64,000 nucleotides of DNA from Bacillaceae bacterium OF18-1A (GCA_027694045.1 JAQEWB010000002.1:62001-126000), one strand, 5' to 3'. Counted from the stretch's first letter, positions 45,062 to 58,113 are shown. Program-made: numbers and translations. The notes: generated by a model from the letters alone, not told the origin.

Positions 45062-46636
45062 TTAGGTTTGATTTATTATAGGAAACAATTCCGAAAGAGG
45101 CACCACCCGCCCCATCTCATCTTTAAACACAATATGCTCTCTTGTTAAATGACGCGGACTCTTTACTCCCGCCGCTGCTGCAAGTGAGAACAAACTATAT
45201 CTCATACTAACAACGTAATTCATTACGCGCCATTTCTTCTCATACGGGTCTAGTGCTTTTTGATAGTGCGGATTCGTCGTTGCAACTCCAGATGGACATT
45301 GTCCGGAATTACATTGAAGCGCCATTATACAGCCACTTGCCATCATAAACCCACGCGCTGAATTTACAGCATCTGCACCAATTGCTAAAGCAATTGCCAC
45401 TTTATCTGGTGTAATTAATTTCCCCGAGGCAAACACTTTGAATTTATCCCGAACACCATAATGATTCGCTGTATCAATAAATGTAAGTAATGCTGGAATA
45501 AGCGGCAGTCCCATACTATCTGCCATTGATTTATACGTGGCACCCGATCCACCTTCTGAACCGTCAATTGTAATAAAATCCGGATAAATATTTAATTCAC
45601 TCATCGTTTTTAATAAATCTTCCAAAGGTTTCTGCTGTCCAATTACAATTTTCATCCCGACTGGTTTACCACCGTTTTCTTGCAACTGTTGAATAAAACA
45701 AAGTGTATCCGCTGCATTAGTTAAAAATGAAAAGCGATTTGGTGAATTAATCGTCTCCCCTTCTCGCACATTCCGAACAGAAGCGATTTTCTCATTTACT
45801 TTTTGTCCCTCTAAATGACCACCACGTATTTTAGCACCTTGCCCAAATTTCAATTCGAACGCTTTAATATTACTTTCTTTCGCCTTCTCCATAAATTTCT
45901 CCATTGAAAAATTACCATTCTCATCACGGTACCCAAATAATCCTGGACCGATTTGTGCGACGAGATTCGCGCCTGTATGTAGGTGTTCTGGGATAACACC
46001 TCCTTCTCCCGTATTAATCCACGATCCGCCTGCCATTTTCGCTCCAAAGCCGCTCGCTAAAATATAATTTTCGCCAATCGCACCGTAAGAAGTTGCTGAT
46101 GCTCCAAACATGCCATACAGTTTCCATGGATATTTCCTCTTTTCCCCGACTATAATGGCATCGTCGTCTTCATACAACCAAAGATTCGTTGTATCCGCTG
46201 TCAATTTCTCTCTTCTTGAAAATAACCCCTCTTTATGAATCACATACTTTTTACCTTCTCGCTCTTGCAATAGATTCACACTTAATTCCTCAGTTAATAT
46301 CGGAAACAATGTATTAGCAATATAATAGCCAGAAGCTTCAAAATCTCGTTTTGATCCAAAACCAAGTATTTCAGAGCGATACTTCGCTAAAAACATAACA
46401 CTTTGAAAATCGTAACGTGAAAAAGGCTTTCCATCCGTATCGTGGTCAAACCAATATTGCCGAAATTCAGGCCCTATCTTTTCCAATAAGTAGCGCATCC
46501 GTCCTAAATATGGATGTAATTTTAAAATAGAATGATGCGTTCGTTTTTTTATAAAAAATGTAATGATAAAAAAGACAATTAAAAGCAACATTAAAAATAG
46601 TAATATACTAATGATAACGAGTAGCGTTTCACTCAT
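45062..46636 (-). CDS. FMN-binding glutamate synthase-like protein (YerD type)
   Basis: 524 residues. One N-terminal membrane anchor (about 5-30), then a GltB-like FMN barrel: DFITIDGSEGGSGATYKSMAD for flavin and substrate binding, and the cysteine set CIMALQCNSGQCPSG that can hold a 3Fe-4S cluster. The amidotransferase domain of true glutamate synthase is missing, so ammonia would not come from glutamine here. Activity unproven; B. subtilis YerD is the closest named relative. GGGGG precedes the ATG. Confidence 0.88.
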   Translation of the reverse strand: MSETLLVIISILLFLMLLLIVFFIITFFIKKRTHHSILKLHPYLGRMRYLLEKIGPEFRQYWFDHDTDGKPFSRYDFQSVMFLAKYRSEILGFGSKRDFEASGYYIANTLFPILTEELSVNLLQEREGKKYVIHKEGLFSRREKLTADTTNLWLYEDDDAIIVGEKRKYPWKLYGMFGASATSYGAIGENYILASGFGAKMAGGSWINTGEGGVIPEHLHTGANLVAQIGPGLFGYRDENGNFSMEKFMEKAKESNIKAFELKFGQGAKIRGGHLEGQKVNEKIASVRNVREGETINSPNRFSFLTNAADTLCFIQQLQENGGKPVGMKIVIGQQKPLEDLLKTMSELNIYPDFITIDGSEGGSGATYKSMADSMGLPLIPALLTFIDTANHYGVRDKFKVFASGKLITPDKVAIALAIGADAVNSARGFMMASGCIMALQCNSGQCPSGVATTNPHYQKALDPYEKKWRVMNYVVSMRYSLFSLAAAAGVKSPRHLTREHIVFKDEMGRVVPLSELFPIINQT

Positions 46637-46661
46637 CCCGCTTCCCCCTATGAAATCCCAT

Positions 46662-46696
46662 AATAAAAGGAGAACACTCGATGTGTTCTCCTTTTA
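46662..46696. terminator. Terminator between the OYE and yerD-like genes
   Basis: 15-bp perfect stem ATAAAAGGAGAACAC/GTGTTCTCCTTTTAT, loop TCGAT. Confidence 0.82.
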
Positions 46697-46703
46697 TCTT
46701 TAT

Positions 46704-47831
46704 TCATACTAACGTAGCAAGATGCTCTTTCGCGTCATATTCAACTAAACTTTCAGCACGTTTAATACGATGAACAAAGTCTGGGTTCGCAAGTAGCGGT
46801 CTCCCGAATGCCGCTACATCAATTGTTCCTTCTTGCAATGCTTCTTCTGCTTCTTTCGGGTTCAAATTACCTACACCTACGATCGTACCTTTCCAATACT
46901 TCCTTACTAATTGATGAAAATTCTTTCCGTCAGCAATAATTGCCGCATAATTCATCGTTGAAGGATGAATCATTGTTAACCCCACTTCTTTAAACATACT
47001 TACAAAAGTCTCAATCGCAAGTTCAGGATTTTCCCACATGTAAGTAGGATTATCACCTTTAAAAGCAGAGAAACGAAGGAGTGTTTTATGAGCTCCAACT
47101 GCATCAATTACAGCTTGAGTAACTTCCTTCATAAATGTGAGCCTTTGCTTTAAATCACCGCCATATTTATCTGTGCGTTTATTCGCAAACTCATAAGTAA
47201 ATTGATCAATTAAATATCCGTGTGCACCATGAATTTCTACCCCATCAAATCCAGCTTCTATCGCATTTTTTGCCGCTTGTGCATATTGACCGATAACTTC
47301 TTTTACTTCTTCTATTGTCATTTCTTCTGGCGTATCAAACGGTTTACGAAAACGCGGAACATTCCCCTCTGCAGCAATGGCTGATGGTGCTTGTGGCATT
47401 TGACCACCAATGATTTCGTGATGGCTCATGCGACCAACGTGCCATATTTGAGCAATAATAGTCCCACCTTCTTTATGGACTGCCTCTGTAACTGGTTTCC
47501 AAGAATCAATTTGTGCTTGTGTATAAATACCAGGTACACCTGGATTCCCTTTCGCTCTTGGGCTAATGACAATTCCTTCTGTAATAATTAATCCAATTCC
47601 ATCAGCAGCACGTTTTCTATAGTACTCAACTACATCAGCACCAACAACTCCAGTCTCATGATCCGCAAAACATCTCGTCATCGGTGCCATTGCTATACGA
47701 TTACGAAGAGACCAAGATCCAATTTGAATCGGATTAAACAGCTTCGTTTCTTCAATATGTTCAAAAGATCCCCAATTGTTTATATTTGTTCCCTCGTAAA
47801 TATTTGCTGCTTTATTATTTGAACTTGTCAC
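46704..47831 (-). CDS. NADH:flavin oxidoreductase, old yellow enzyme family
   Basis: 375 residues starting at a GTG with GGGGG 7-10 nt upstream. An FMN barrel with RNRIAMAPMTR at the start, QIWHVGRMSH, and the paired substrate residues in HGAHGYLIDQF (a His/His-type active site). Reduces activated alkenes or nitroesters. An N-terminal extension of ~28 residues precedes the barrel. The gene upstream (CarD-like) is 670 bp away. Confidence 0.92.
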   Translation of the reverse strand: MTSSNNKAANIYEGTNINNWGSFEHIEETKLFNPIQIGSWSLRNRIAMAPMTRCFADHETGVVGADVVEYYRKRAADGIGLIITEGIVISPRAKGNPGVPGIYTQAQIDSWKPVTEAVHKEGGTIIAQIWHVGRMSHHEIIGGQMPQAPSAIAAEGNVPRFRKPFDTPEEMTIEEVKEVIGQYAQAAKNAIEAGFDGVEIHGAHGYLIDQFTYEFANKRTDKYGGDLKQRLTFMKEVTQAVIDAVGAHKTLLRFSAFKGDNPTYMWENPELAIETFVSMFKEVGLTMIHPSTMNYAAIIADGKNFHQLVRKYWKGTIVGVGNLNPKEAEEALQEGTIDVAAFGRPLLANPDFVHRIKRAESLVEYDAKEHLATLV

Positions 47832-48042
47832 TTTTCTTCCCCCTTTAAAACTTTACTATAAACGCATCATACTTACTTTTAGATAGTAACGTCAATTTAT
47901 ACGCTCACATGTAGGAATATCCGTATAATAAAACTAATCGTTCCCTAACGACTATCTATTCTTACATTCAATAAGCGGATGTTTTCTTTTGATTTTATTA
48001 TTATAGAATATATTTTTAATTCATTATTTAACTAATTACTAA

Positions 48043-48096
48043 CAAAAAAAGGAGCTATCACATAAATCGAATTATCGATTATGTAACACTCCTTTT
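48043..48096. terminator. Long imperfect hairpin with A-run/T-run ends
   Basis: AAAAGGAG...CTCCTTTT enclosing ATCGAATTATCGAT. Could terminate on either strand, but no gene ends close to it. Confidence 0.45.
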
Positions 48097-48451
48097 AGTT
48101 CACCATATATGGCTAACAATTTGGTTATCTCTTCACATATAAAAAATATCTTAACAATAGAAGTGAACATGGTTCAGTACTCTTCTAAAAATAATAACTT
48201 ATATACCTAAAACAATGAAAGCCCTACCTCTCTTTCATCCTTACGGCTCCTCGTCCGTGCCAGTGTGAATCAGGATTACAAAAATTAAGTGACTATTTTA
48301 TCGAAGTATTAATTTAAACTTCGAGCATTCGTAAAAGAAATTAAAAAATAAAGATGGATTTGCTTGTAGTAATAACAAAAGAGGTTAATGCTTTAAAAGT
48401 GGTTTGAAAGAGTTGAATGTCTTTGAAATGATTGATTGTCTATAATTGTGT

Positions 48452-48480
48452 TCCCAAAAAATTCAAGATCTTTTTTGGGA
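48452..48480 (-). terminator. Probable terminator of the CarD-like gene
   Basis: 10-bp stem TCCCAAAAAA/TTTTTTGGGA, 26 bp past the gene. Confidence 0.6.
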
Positions 48481-48505
48481 TGCAATACATTATTTGTAAT
48501 GAACC

Positions 48506-48967
48506 TTAACAAAAGCTTTTTATTTGATTTTCTGTGATACCTTCGATTAATCCTAGTTCACTAATCAAAAACTCATGTGCGTTATCTAACATCTTCTTTT
48601 CGCTTGCATTAAGTGCTTTTTCTTTCTGTATACGCATTAAATCACGCACAACTTCAGCGCCTTCTTGCATTTTACCCGTTTTTATTTTATCAGTGTTTAC
48701 TTTATACCTTTGTTTCCACGTAAGTAATCTATCTGATTCTCCATGCTGGAAAATATCTATTATGTGTATTAATGCCGTTATATCTGTAACCGGCCGTATA
48801 TTTGAATTCAATATTTTCCCTTCAGGAATCATTATTTCCATATTACTAGCCGACATTTTTATAACATAATACTGTTGTTTTTTCCCTGCAATTTCCTTCT
48901 CTTCTATGGCTTTAATTATACCTGCTCCCTGCATTGGATAAACAATGTTATCGCCAATTTGAAACAA
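48506..48967 (-). CDS. CarD/CdnL-family transcription regulator (YdeB-like)
   Basis: 153 residues from a TTG at 48967, chosen because GGAGGTG is 6 nt upstream; the product then begins FQIGDNIVYPMQGAG, the exact family start. The N-terminal Tudor-like domain (about 1-60) contacts RNA polymerase beta and the helical C-terminal half contacts DNA to stabilise open complexes. Earlier in-frame ATGs have no ribosome site. Its own unit. Regulated targets unknown. Confidence 0.88.
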   Translation of the reverse strand: MFQIGDNIVYPMQGAGIIKAIEEKEIAGKKQQYYVIKMSASNMEIMIPEGKILNSNIRPVTDITALIHIIDIFQHGESDRLLTWKQRYKVNTDKIKTGKMQEGAEVVRDLMRIQKEKALNASEKKMLDNAHEFLISELGLIEGITENQIKSFC

Positions 48968-49172
48968 ATAATCCACCTCCATATATGGTAACCTTCTCAA
49001 GCATAACACAAATTTATTTTTTTAGCAAAATTTTTATTTTATCATAAAATTATTTTTCATGTCAATCCTTTCAAACTAAGAAAATGAATTCGTAAAATAT
49101 CACTAAAAACCCGCAATCTTATTAACTTTTCCACACATATATACATTCTGATTTCACCTTCTCTTTTTACAT

Positions 49173-49210
49173 AAAAACACACTACTACATATGAGTAGTA
49201 ATGTGTTTTT
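49173..49210 (-). terminator. hut operon terminator
   Basis: 16-nt arms (AAAAACACACTACTAC and GTAGTAATGTGTTTTT) pairing with one mismatch, T-rich end on the minus strand, ~40 bp after hutG. Confidence 0.8.
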
Positions 49211-49248
49211 TATATGGAATCAGTAAACATCCCCTATTCATTTCACGC

Positions 49249-53159
<3,911 letters not shown>

Positions 53160-53164
53160 TCATT

Positions 53165-54682
53165 TTATAGTGCTGCGTTTACATCTAATCTTTCTTTTAT
53201 CGAATAATTCATTTTTAACCAATGTGCAATATTTTCAATATCCGTTGAGAATATACGATCATTTGTAATAGAAGGTACTTGCTGACGACCTTGATGGTAG
53301 AAGCTCTTCGTCACTGTACTCATGTTTTCAATACCGCGATATTCTGCTGCTTGCATCGCACAAATCATCTCAATTGAAAGAACACGTCTTACATTTTGAA
53401 TAATTTGATGTGCATGGCGTGAAGCAATTGTCCCCATACTTACGTGATCTTCTTGGTTAGCTGATGACGGGATTGAATCAACACTCGCCGGATGTGCTAA
53501 CGTTTTATTTTCAGAAACTAGTGACGCTGCAGCATATTGCATAATCATTGCACCAGACTGAAGTCCTGGTTCTGGACTTAAAAATGGTGGTAAATCATTT
53601 AACTGCGGATTTACTAAACGCTCAATACGACGCTCTGAAATATTTGCAAGTTCCGCCATCCCTACTTTTAAGAAGTCCATCGCAAACGCAATCGGTTGAC
53701 CGTGGAAATTACCACCTGAAATTACTTTTTCCCCGCCATCAAAGATTAGCGGATTATCTGTTGCTGCATTCATTTCAATTTCTAATTTTTCTTTCACATA
53801 ATTTAATACTTGCCAAGATGCACCGTGCACTTGCGGGATACAGCGAAGTGAATAGGCATCCTGTACACGTAGTTCCCCTTGCTTTGTTGTTAATTTACTA
53901 TCATGAAGAATTTCACGAATTCTGCTCGCTACTTCCACTTGCTCTTTATAACCACGTGCTTTATGAACATTTTCATCAAATGCATCAATAATGCCTTGTA
54001 ATCCTTCAATTGTCATCGAAGCAATTAATTCAGCTTGATAAGCCGTTGCTTCTGCTTCTATATAAGAAAGAACTCCTTGCGCTGTCATCGCCTGCGTACC
54101 ATTGATTAATGCAAGCCCTTCTTTCGCTTCAAGTTCAATCGGCTCAAGACCTTCTTCTGTAAGAGCAACCATCGCATGAACGCGTTTCCCCTTATAGAAC
54201 ACTTCACCTTCACCTAATAATACGAGCGCAAGATGAGATAAAGGTGCTAAATCTCCACTCGCACCAAGTGAACCTTGTTGCGGAACAACTGGGTGAATCT
54301 TACGGTTTACAAACTCAAGAAGCATATTTACAACGAGCGGTCTAACACCAGATACTCCTTTAAGCATCGTGTTCGCTCGTAAAATTAACATACCGCGTGA
54401 TACTTCTTCAGGGAATGGCTCGCCTATCCCACATGCATGTGACTGAATTAAATTATGTTGAAGTGCCTTTACATCATCTTTTTGAATAAGCACATCACTA
54501 AACTTTCCAAATCCAGTTGTAATACCGTAAACGACTTTTCCGTCTTCTACAATTTTCTCAACTACTTCGCGGCATTCCGCTACCTTTTGCATACTAGTTG
54601 GACAAGCTGTTACACCTTCCCCTTCAAGTAACAACCTCTTCATTTCTTCAATTGTCAATGTATGTCCCGTTAATGTAATCAT
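53165..54682 (-). CDS. hutH: Histidine ammonia-lyase
   Basis: 505 residues. The MIO prosthetic group forms from Ala141-Ser142-Gly143 in [15 protein letters not shown]. Deaminates histidine to urocanate, the first step of the pathway. AAGGAGG precedes the ATG. Its expression should depend on the HutP-controlled terminator just upstream (54707-54763). Confidence 0.97.
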   Translation of the reverse strand: MITLTGHTLTIEEMKRLLLEGEGVTACPTSMQKVAECREVVEKIVEDGKVVYGITTGFGKFSDVLIQKDDVKALQHNLIQSHACGIGEPFPEEVSRGMLILRANTMLKGVSGVRPLVVNMLLEFVNRKIHPVVPQQGSLGASGDLAPLSHLALVLLGEGEVFYKGKRVHAMVALTEEGLEPIELEAKEGLALINGTQAMTAQGVLSYIEAEATAYQAELIASMTIEGLQGIIDAFDENVHKARGYKEQVEVASRIREILHDSKLTTKQGELRVQDAYSLRCIPQVHGASWQVLNYVKEKLEIEMNAATDNPLIFDGGEKVISGGNFHGQPIAFAMDFLKVGMAELANISERRIERLVNPQLNDLPPFLSPEPGLQSGAMIMQYAAASLVSENKTLAHPASVDSIPSSANQEDHVSMGTIASRHAHQIIQNVRRVLSIEMICAMQAAEYRGIENMSTVTKSFYHQGRQQVPSITNDRIFSTDIENIAHWLKMNYSIKERLDVNAAL

Positions 54683-54706
54683 TCTTTTTCCTCCTTAAAA
54701 AGGCAA

Positions 54707-54763
54707 AAGGGGGCCTTATCTTTTTAAGACAGACTTCTGTCCTAAAAAAAGTAAGGCCCCCTT
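54707..54763 (-). promoter_or_regulatory. HutP-controlled terminator before hutH
   Basis: 12-bp GC-rich stem AAGGGGGCCTTA/TAAGGCCCCCTT with an inner GACAGA/TCTGTC stem, followed by TTTTGCCTTTTT on the minus strand. UAG triplets on the mRNA just before it (plus 54776-54778, 54768-54770, 54764-54766) fit HutP sites. HutP with histidine and Mg opens such terminators in B. subtilis. Confidence 0.88.
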
Positions 54764-54786
54764 CTAACTAATAGACTATGGGCAAA

Positions 54787-55227
54787 TCATATGTGATTAA
54801 TTCCTAAACCAATCGCCTCATGCTCAGATCCTTTTACAGGTGCACCAATCGTTCCATATAATGCAACAGCAACCCATTCGCCTTCTTTTTTTCCGTCGTA
54901 TGGTGTACCGCGCACAATCGCAAAGCGAAGTCCTACTGTACGAAGAACGTCTGCTAACTGAATTTGACCTCTCGTCACTCCGTACAAAGCTTCCATAATT
55001 GCATGATAAAGTGCATGTGTTTCTCTGTAAACGTCTGTTTCAATAACTTGGTTGCTCTTAGCCGCTGTTTCCATTGCTGCGACAACCTTTTGCGAATTCA
55101 TCGAACCCACTTTCCCCGTACAATACTTCCAACCTTTGGGGATAGATAATACAGGGCTTTCATTCTCATCCGCAAGTGCCAACAGCATGGCCATACGACC
55201 AATTCGATGTGTTCCTTGAAGAAGCAT
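54787..55227 (-). CDS. hutP: Hut operon antiterminator HutP
   Basis: 146 residues. Conserved core [55 protein letters not shown] and the ending IGLGINHI match HutP. It forms a hexamer that binds UAG triplets on hut mRNA when histidine is present. Promoter with cre and CodY-like sites upstream. The ribosome site is only GAGAG, so low expression is likely. Confidence 0.96.
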
Positions 55228-55272
55228 GTGACTCTCTCATTTCTTTTAATTATTTGAATATTTCTTAATTTA

Positions 55273-55301
55273 AGAATATATGAAAACGGTTAAATCGTCA
55301 A
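55273..55301 (-). promoter_or_regulatory. Sigma-A promoter of the hut operon
   Basis: Minus strand TTGACG (plus 55296-55301), 17 bp, TATTCT (plus 55273-55278). Confidence 0.75.
55281..55294. promoter_or_regulatory. cre site (CcpA) in the hut promoter spacer
   Basis: TGAAAACGGTTAAA fits the catabolite-responsive element TGWAANCGNTNWCA at 13 of 14. It lies between -35 and -10, where CcpA would repress. Confidence 0.75.
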
Positions 55302-55343
55302 TAGTTTAAAATCATATTCAAATAATTTTTTATCATTCTCTAG

Positions 55344-55390
55344 TTTGTGTACACAAATGATTTACATGAATTTTTCAAGCGTGCTATAGT
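55344..55390 (+). promoter_or_regulatory. Promoter of the RHH-methyltransferase gene with a palindrome
   Basis: TTTACA (55361), 18 bp, TGC-TATAGT (extended -10, 55385-55390). Just upstream is the perfect palindrome TTTGTGTACACAAA (55344-55357). Confidence 0.65.
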
Positions 55391-55422
55391 CTCACTAACA
55401 GATGTAAAGGGGCGAATTTTCA

Positions 55423-56370
55423 GTGACGAAACGAAAAGATATTCATTTTCGTATTGAAGAGAAATTACTTGAAAGGTTTGAGTCAGCACTTCATTACGAA
55501 GGTTTAAAGAAAACAGATGTATTAACACATGCAATTCAGCAATTTTGTACGAAGGTGGAATGTGACAAAATGAATGATGTAAAACGTCAATATAGCGATA
55601 GTAACCATTTACAAACACGTATCGATACGCATAAACATTACGAAGAAAAGCAAGTGAATTTAGATAAAGTCGTCATGGAACATTTACAACTTCAAGGAGA
55701 CGAAAAAATATTAGAGGTTGGGTGCGCTAATGGGAATTTCCTTTCTGTTTTACAAACTAACGGTCATAAGGGACAACTAACCGGGTTTGATCAATCAAAA
55801 ACGATGCTTTCTGAAGCCGCTAAAACGAATAATTTAATTGAATGGAAACAAGGTGATGCTAGTAAACTTCCTTTTGAAACAAATTGTTATGACCTAATAA
55901 TTGCAAGACATATGTTATACCATATGAAAGATGTCGAAAAAACAATTCAAGTTTTTTATAAAATCATCCGTCCTGGCGGTACACTTTTAGCTACAACAAA
56001 TTCTAAAGTTTCCTTGCCTCGTATAATTGAAATGTGTAACAACATGCTAGACGCATTTGATTTACCAAAAACATCACCTGCAGTCGCTCCATTTTGTTTA
56101 GAAAATGGTAAAGATATATTACGATCTGTTTTTCCAATTGTTGAAGAAACAATTATTCATAATGCACTCGTTTTCCATCACACTACTCCAATCATAAACT
56201 ATATTACTAGCATGTTTCCGTCGCTAAATATACCTGATAATATGTACCTTCATACAGAAATGAAGAAATGGTTAAATGAAGAAATAAACAAAGAATTATC
56301 TCTTCATAACGGTATATGGCGCGATCCGAAAACGTTAGCCATCTATCGATGTAAAAAGGAAAAAAGCTAG
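55423..56370 (+). CDS. RHH DNA-binding domain fused to a SAM methyltransferase
   Basis: 315 residues, GTG start with AAAGGGG about 10 nt upstream. Residues 1-45 look like a CopG/Arc ribbon-helix-helix: KDIHFRIEEKLLERFESALH then LKKTDVLTHAIQQF. Residues ~60-315 form a class I methyltransferase with motif I ILEVGCANGNF, GDASKLPF and a long C-terminal part seen in small-molecule enzymes. The fusion is unusual. Target unknown: small molecule, protein or autoregulation by its own RHH. Confidence 0.82.
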   Translation: MTKRKDIHFRIEEKLLERFESALHYEGLKKTDVLTHAIQQFCTKVECDKMNDVKRQYSDSNHLQTRIDTHKHYEEKQVNLDKVVMEHLQLQGDEKILEVGCANGNFLSVLQTNGHKGQLTGFDQSKTMLSEAAKTNNLIEWKQGDASKLPFETNCYDLIIARHMLYHMKDVEKTIQVFYKIIRPGGTLLATTNSKVSLPRIIEMCNNMLDAFDLPKTSPAVAPFCLENGKDILRSVFPIVEETIIHNALVFHHTTPIINYITSMFPSLNIPDNMYLHTEMKKWLNEEINKELSLHNGIWRDPKTLAIYRCKKEKS

Positions 56371-56385
56371 CATTGGCTAGCTTTT
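56362..56385. terminator. Bidirectional terminator, methyltransferase / DJ-1 gene
   Basis: 10-bp perfect stem AAAAGCTAGC/GCTAGCTTTT, loop ATTG. Confidence 0.82.
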
Positions 56386-56956
56386 ATACATTTTTCGGTA
56401 ACAGCTTCTCCATCATCACATTGCCCTTCCCACTATAAAAATTTGTATTATGTTCGTTTGCTACCCCCAAACAAGAGGCAATCGCTATTCCGAATGGTAC
56501 ATAGGAATGCCCCTGTGCTGTAATAATATTTGAATGTTGTACAACTTCTTCATATACGAAATTTTCTACTGGAAAACAATCTAACTTTTGATAATCTATA
56601 GTCACTGTATAATGTATTTCTTTGAATAAACCTGCTCTTGCTAATGCATACGGTCCAGCGCAAATAGCAGCTACTAATTTTTCTTGTTCGTGAAATTGAC
56701 GAATGACTGAAAAGAGTCCTTCTGCATCCTTCATATGTATCGCATCTCCACCAGGAATAATAATCCCCTCATATTCTTCTACACGTACTTCACTTAATTC
56801 TATATGCGGTTGCACTTGCAAACCTGTTTCACTTATAATCAATTCTTTCGTGAAACTCGCTGTAATGATTTCAAATTTATTCTTCAGCAATGCCGTTGCT
56901 ACTGTTATTTCAAACTCCGCAAATGTTGGGTATACGAATAATAATATTTTCTTCAT
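56384..56956 (-). CDS. DJ-1/PfpI-family protein
   Basis: 190 residues from ATG 56956, which overlaps the upstream stop by 4 nt and has AAAGGAGAGAGG in front. The nucleophile elbow is VAAICAGPYALA with Cys99. GIIIPGGDAIHM supplies the neighbouring Gly-rich loop. Family members are glyoxalase/deglycase-like, chaperone-like or amidases; the true activity is not predictable. Coupled to a P-loop kinase gene. Confidence 0.88.
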   Translation of the reverse strand: MKKILLFVYPTFAEFEITVATALLKNKFEIITASFTKELIISETGLQVQPHIELSEVRVEEYEGIIIPGGDAIHMKDAEGLFSVIRQFHEQEKLVAAICAGPYALARAGLFKEIHYTVTIDYQKLDCFPVENFVYEEVVQHSNIITAQGHSYVPFGIAIASCLGVANEHNTNFYSGKGNVMMEKLLPKNV

Positions 56957-57531
56957 AGCCCTCTCTCCTTTAACCACTTCATAAAATATACCTCTAATGC
57001 GTCTGCTGATAATCTATTCGTGTCCACATAAGTTACAGGAAATTGTTTATACCAATCTTTTTCAGTTTCTACTAATTTAAATTGCTCCTCAAATGTACTT
57101 CTGTTTCTTGTTCTATCATTATTTTTTCTATTATATAAATTACTTTCCGAGCTATCTAAATAAAAAATAGCATCTGAACGACATTCTCTTAATTTATATA
57201 ATTCATCCCTTAATTCAGTTTCTATATCCCACTCTTTTCCTATAGTTGTAGGATAAAAGATTGTATAGAACTCAATATCTTCTGGTCCACGATCAAAAAT
57301 TACGACTGAACCCTTCACATTTTGAAATTCTTTTATTTTAGCTTCTATAAACATTTTTTGATTTGCTATAAACCCTTCTTTTGAATTCATATCCAAATTT
57401 AATTCTTTTCGCTTTTCTACAATTTGGTATGGATTTTCATATATCACCGATAACCCATGTTGCTCTAAGCTTTTAGCCAATGTTGTTTTCCCACTTGCCA
57501 TCGGTCCTTGTAGTGAAATTACATATGCCAC
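56953..57531 (-). CDS. P-loop nucleotide/nucleoside kinase-like protein
   Basis: 192 residues if begun at GTG 57531 (product AYVISLQGPMASGKTT), since GGAAGGGG is 9 nt away; the ATG at 57540 is too close to that site. Walker A is GPMASGKTT, FDRGPED fits a Walker B or DR(S/G) lid-type site, and RTRNRSTFEEQ is Arg-rich. Size and plan resemble deoxynucleoside or thymidylate-type kinases, but no substrate is evident. Coupled to the DJ-1 gene downstream. Confidence 0.75.
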   Translation of the reverse strand: MAYVISLQGPMASGKTTLAKSLEQHGLSVIYENPYQIVEKRKELNLDMNSKEGFIANQKMFIEAKIKEFQNVKGSVVIFDRGPEDIEFYTIFYPTTIGKEWDIETELRDELYKLRECRSDAIFYLDSSESNLYNRKNNDRTRNRSTFEEQFKLVETEKDWYKQFPVTYVDTNRLSADALEVYFMKWLKERGL

Positions 57532-57664
57532 CCCACTCATTCCCCTTCCATATAATACATTGATAATATACAGAATTTTGAAAACCATCAACAAAATATA
57601 TATCATCTTGTTTCTTATTCTTATGTAACTTATAATAAAAAATAGAGGTTATGACGGATGCATC

Positions 57665-57706
57665 AATAATGTAAGCTTGGAAATCCAAGCTTACATTATT
57701 TTTTGC
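57665..57706 (+). terminator. Orphan hairpin with plus-strand T-run
   Basis: 16-bp perfect stem AATAATGTAAGCTTGG/CCAAGCTTACATTATT and TTTTTT. On the plus strand no gene ends before it, so its role is unclear. Confidence 0.6.
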
Positions 57707-57729
57707 TTTCCCTTTTCTAATAAAAAGAG

Positions 57730-57754
57730 TATACTGGATTAGAACGTATGTTCT
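57730..57754 (+). promoter_or_regulatory. -10 element and LexA-like box
   Basis: TATACT (57730-57735) then AGAACGTATGTTCT (57741-57754): GAAC-N4-GTTC core, 12 of 14 to the Bacillus LexA consensus. The -35 is weak. It precedes the small gene at 57786. Confidence 0.55.
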
Positions 57755-57785
57755 TAATGATTACATACAGTAAGGAGATAGAACA

Positions 57786-58082
57786 ATGGTATACGACACA
57801 AAAGCAATTTCTTGGAATGAGTCTTTAAAACAACTTCAACGCCGCTATACAAACAAACAAGTTGACCGAAAAGAATTTGAGGATATTGAACTGATGGAAT
57901 TCTTCCGCGATAACGACTACATTTCTTTACCTACACATATAAGCGGCCTATCAACAGCACGTTTTACTTCTTACTCTATTTTCACAACTGAAGATAAAGA
58001 TCGTAAAGTTGGCACACTTATTATTGAATATGTTGAAGACGATAATAATAATTTATGTGTTGAACAACTATACTTCGTTTAA
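57786..58082 (+). CDS. Hypothetical small protein behind a LexA-like box
   Basis: 98 residues, soluble, charged (YTNKQVDRKEFEDIELMEFFRDND), with a C-terminal segment VGTLIIEYVEDDNNNLCVEQ. AAGGAG precedes the ATG. A LexA-like site is 32 bp upstream of the start, so SOS control is possible. No family recognised. Own terminator. Confidence 0.7.
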   Translation: MVYDTKAISWNESLKQLQRRYTNKQVDRKEFEDIELMEFFRDNDYISLPTHISGLSTARFTSYSIFTTEDKDRKVGTLIIEYVEDDNNNLCVEQLYFV

Positions 58083-58086
58083 ACTA

Positions 58087-58113
58087 TAACGCTTGGTCAA
58101 ATTGATCAAGCGT
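58087..58113 (+). terminator. Terminator of the small gene
   Basis: 13-bp stem AACGCTTGGTCAA/TTGATCAAGCGTT with one G-U pair; short T-tract only. Confidence 0.6.

Larger units (their letters stand above)
47832..48505. other. 674-bp gap, AT-rich, with a short GC island
   Basis: Contains a long imperfect hairpin (48043-48096), a GC-rich island at about 48236-48278 whose minus-strand frame spells FCNPDSHWHGRGAVRMKER before a stop, and a terminator hairpin near 48452. No complete gene found. Confidence 0.5.
55248..55327. promoter_or_regulatory. 14-bp CodY-like inverted repeats around the hut promoter
   Basis: AATTATTTGAATAT (55248-55261) and its exact complement (55314-55327), centres 66 bp apart, one on each side of the promoter. 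Extended to 15 nt, the copies match AATTTTCWGAAAATT at 12 and 11 of 15. Confidence 0.55.
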
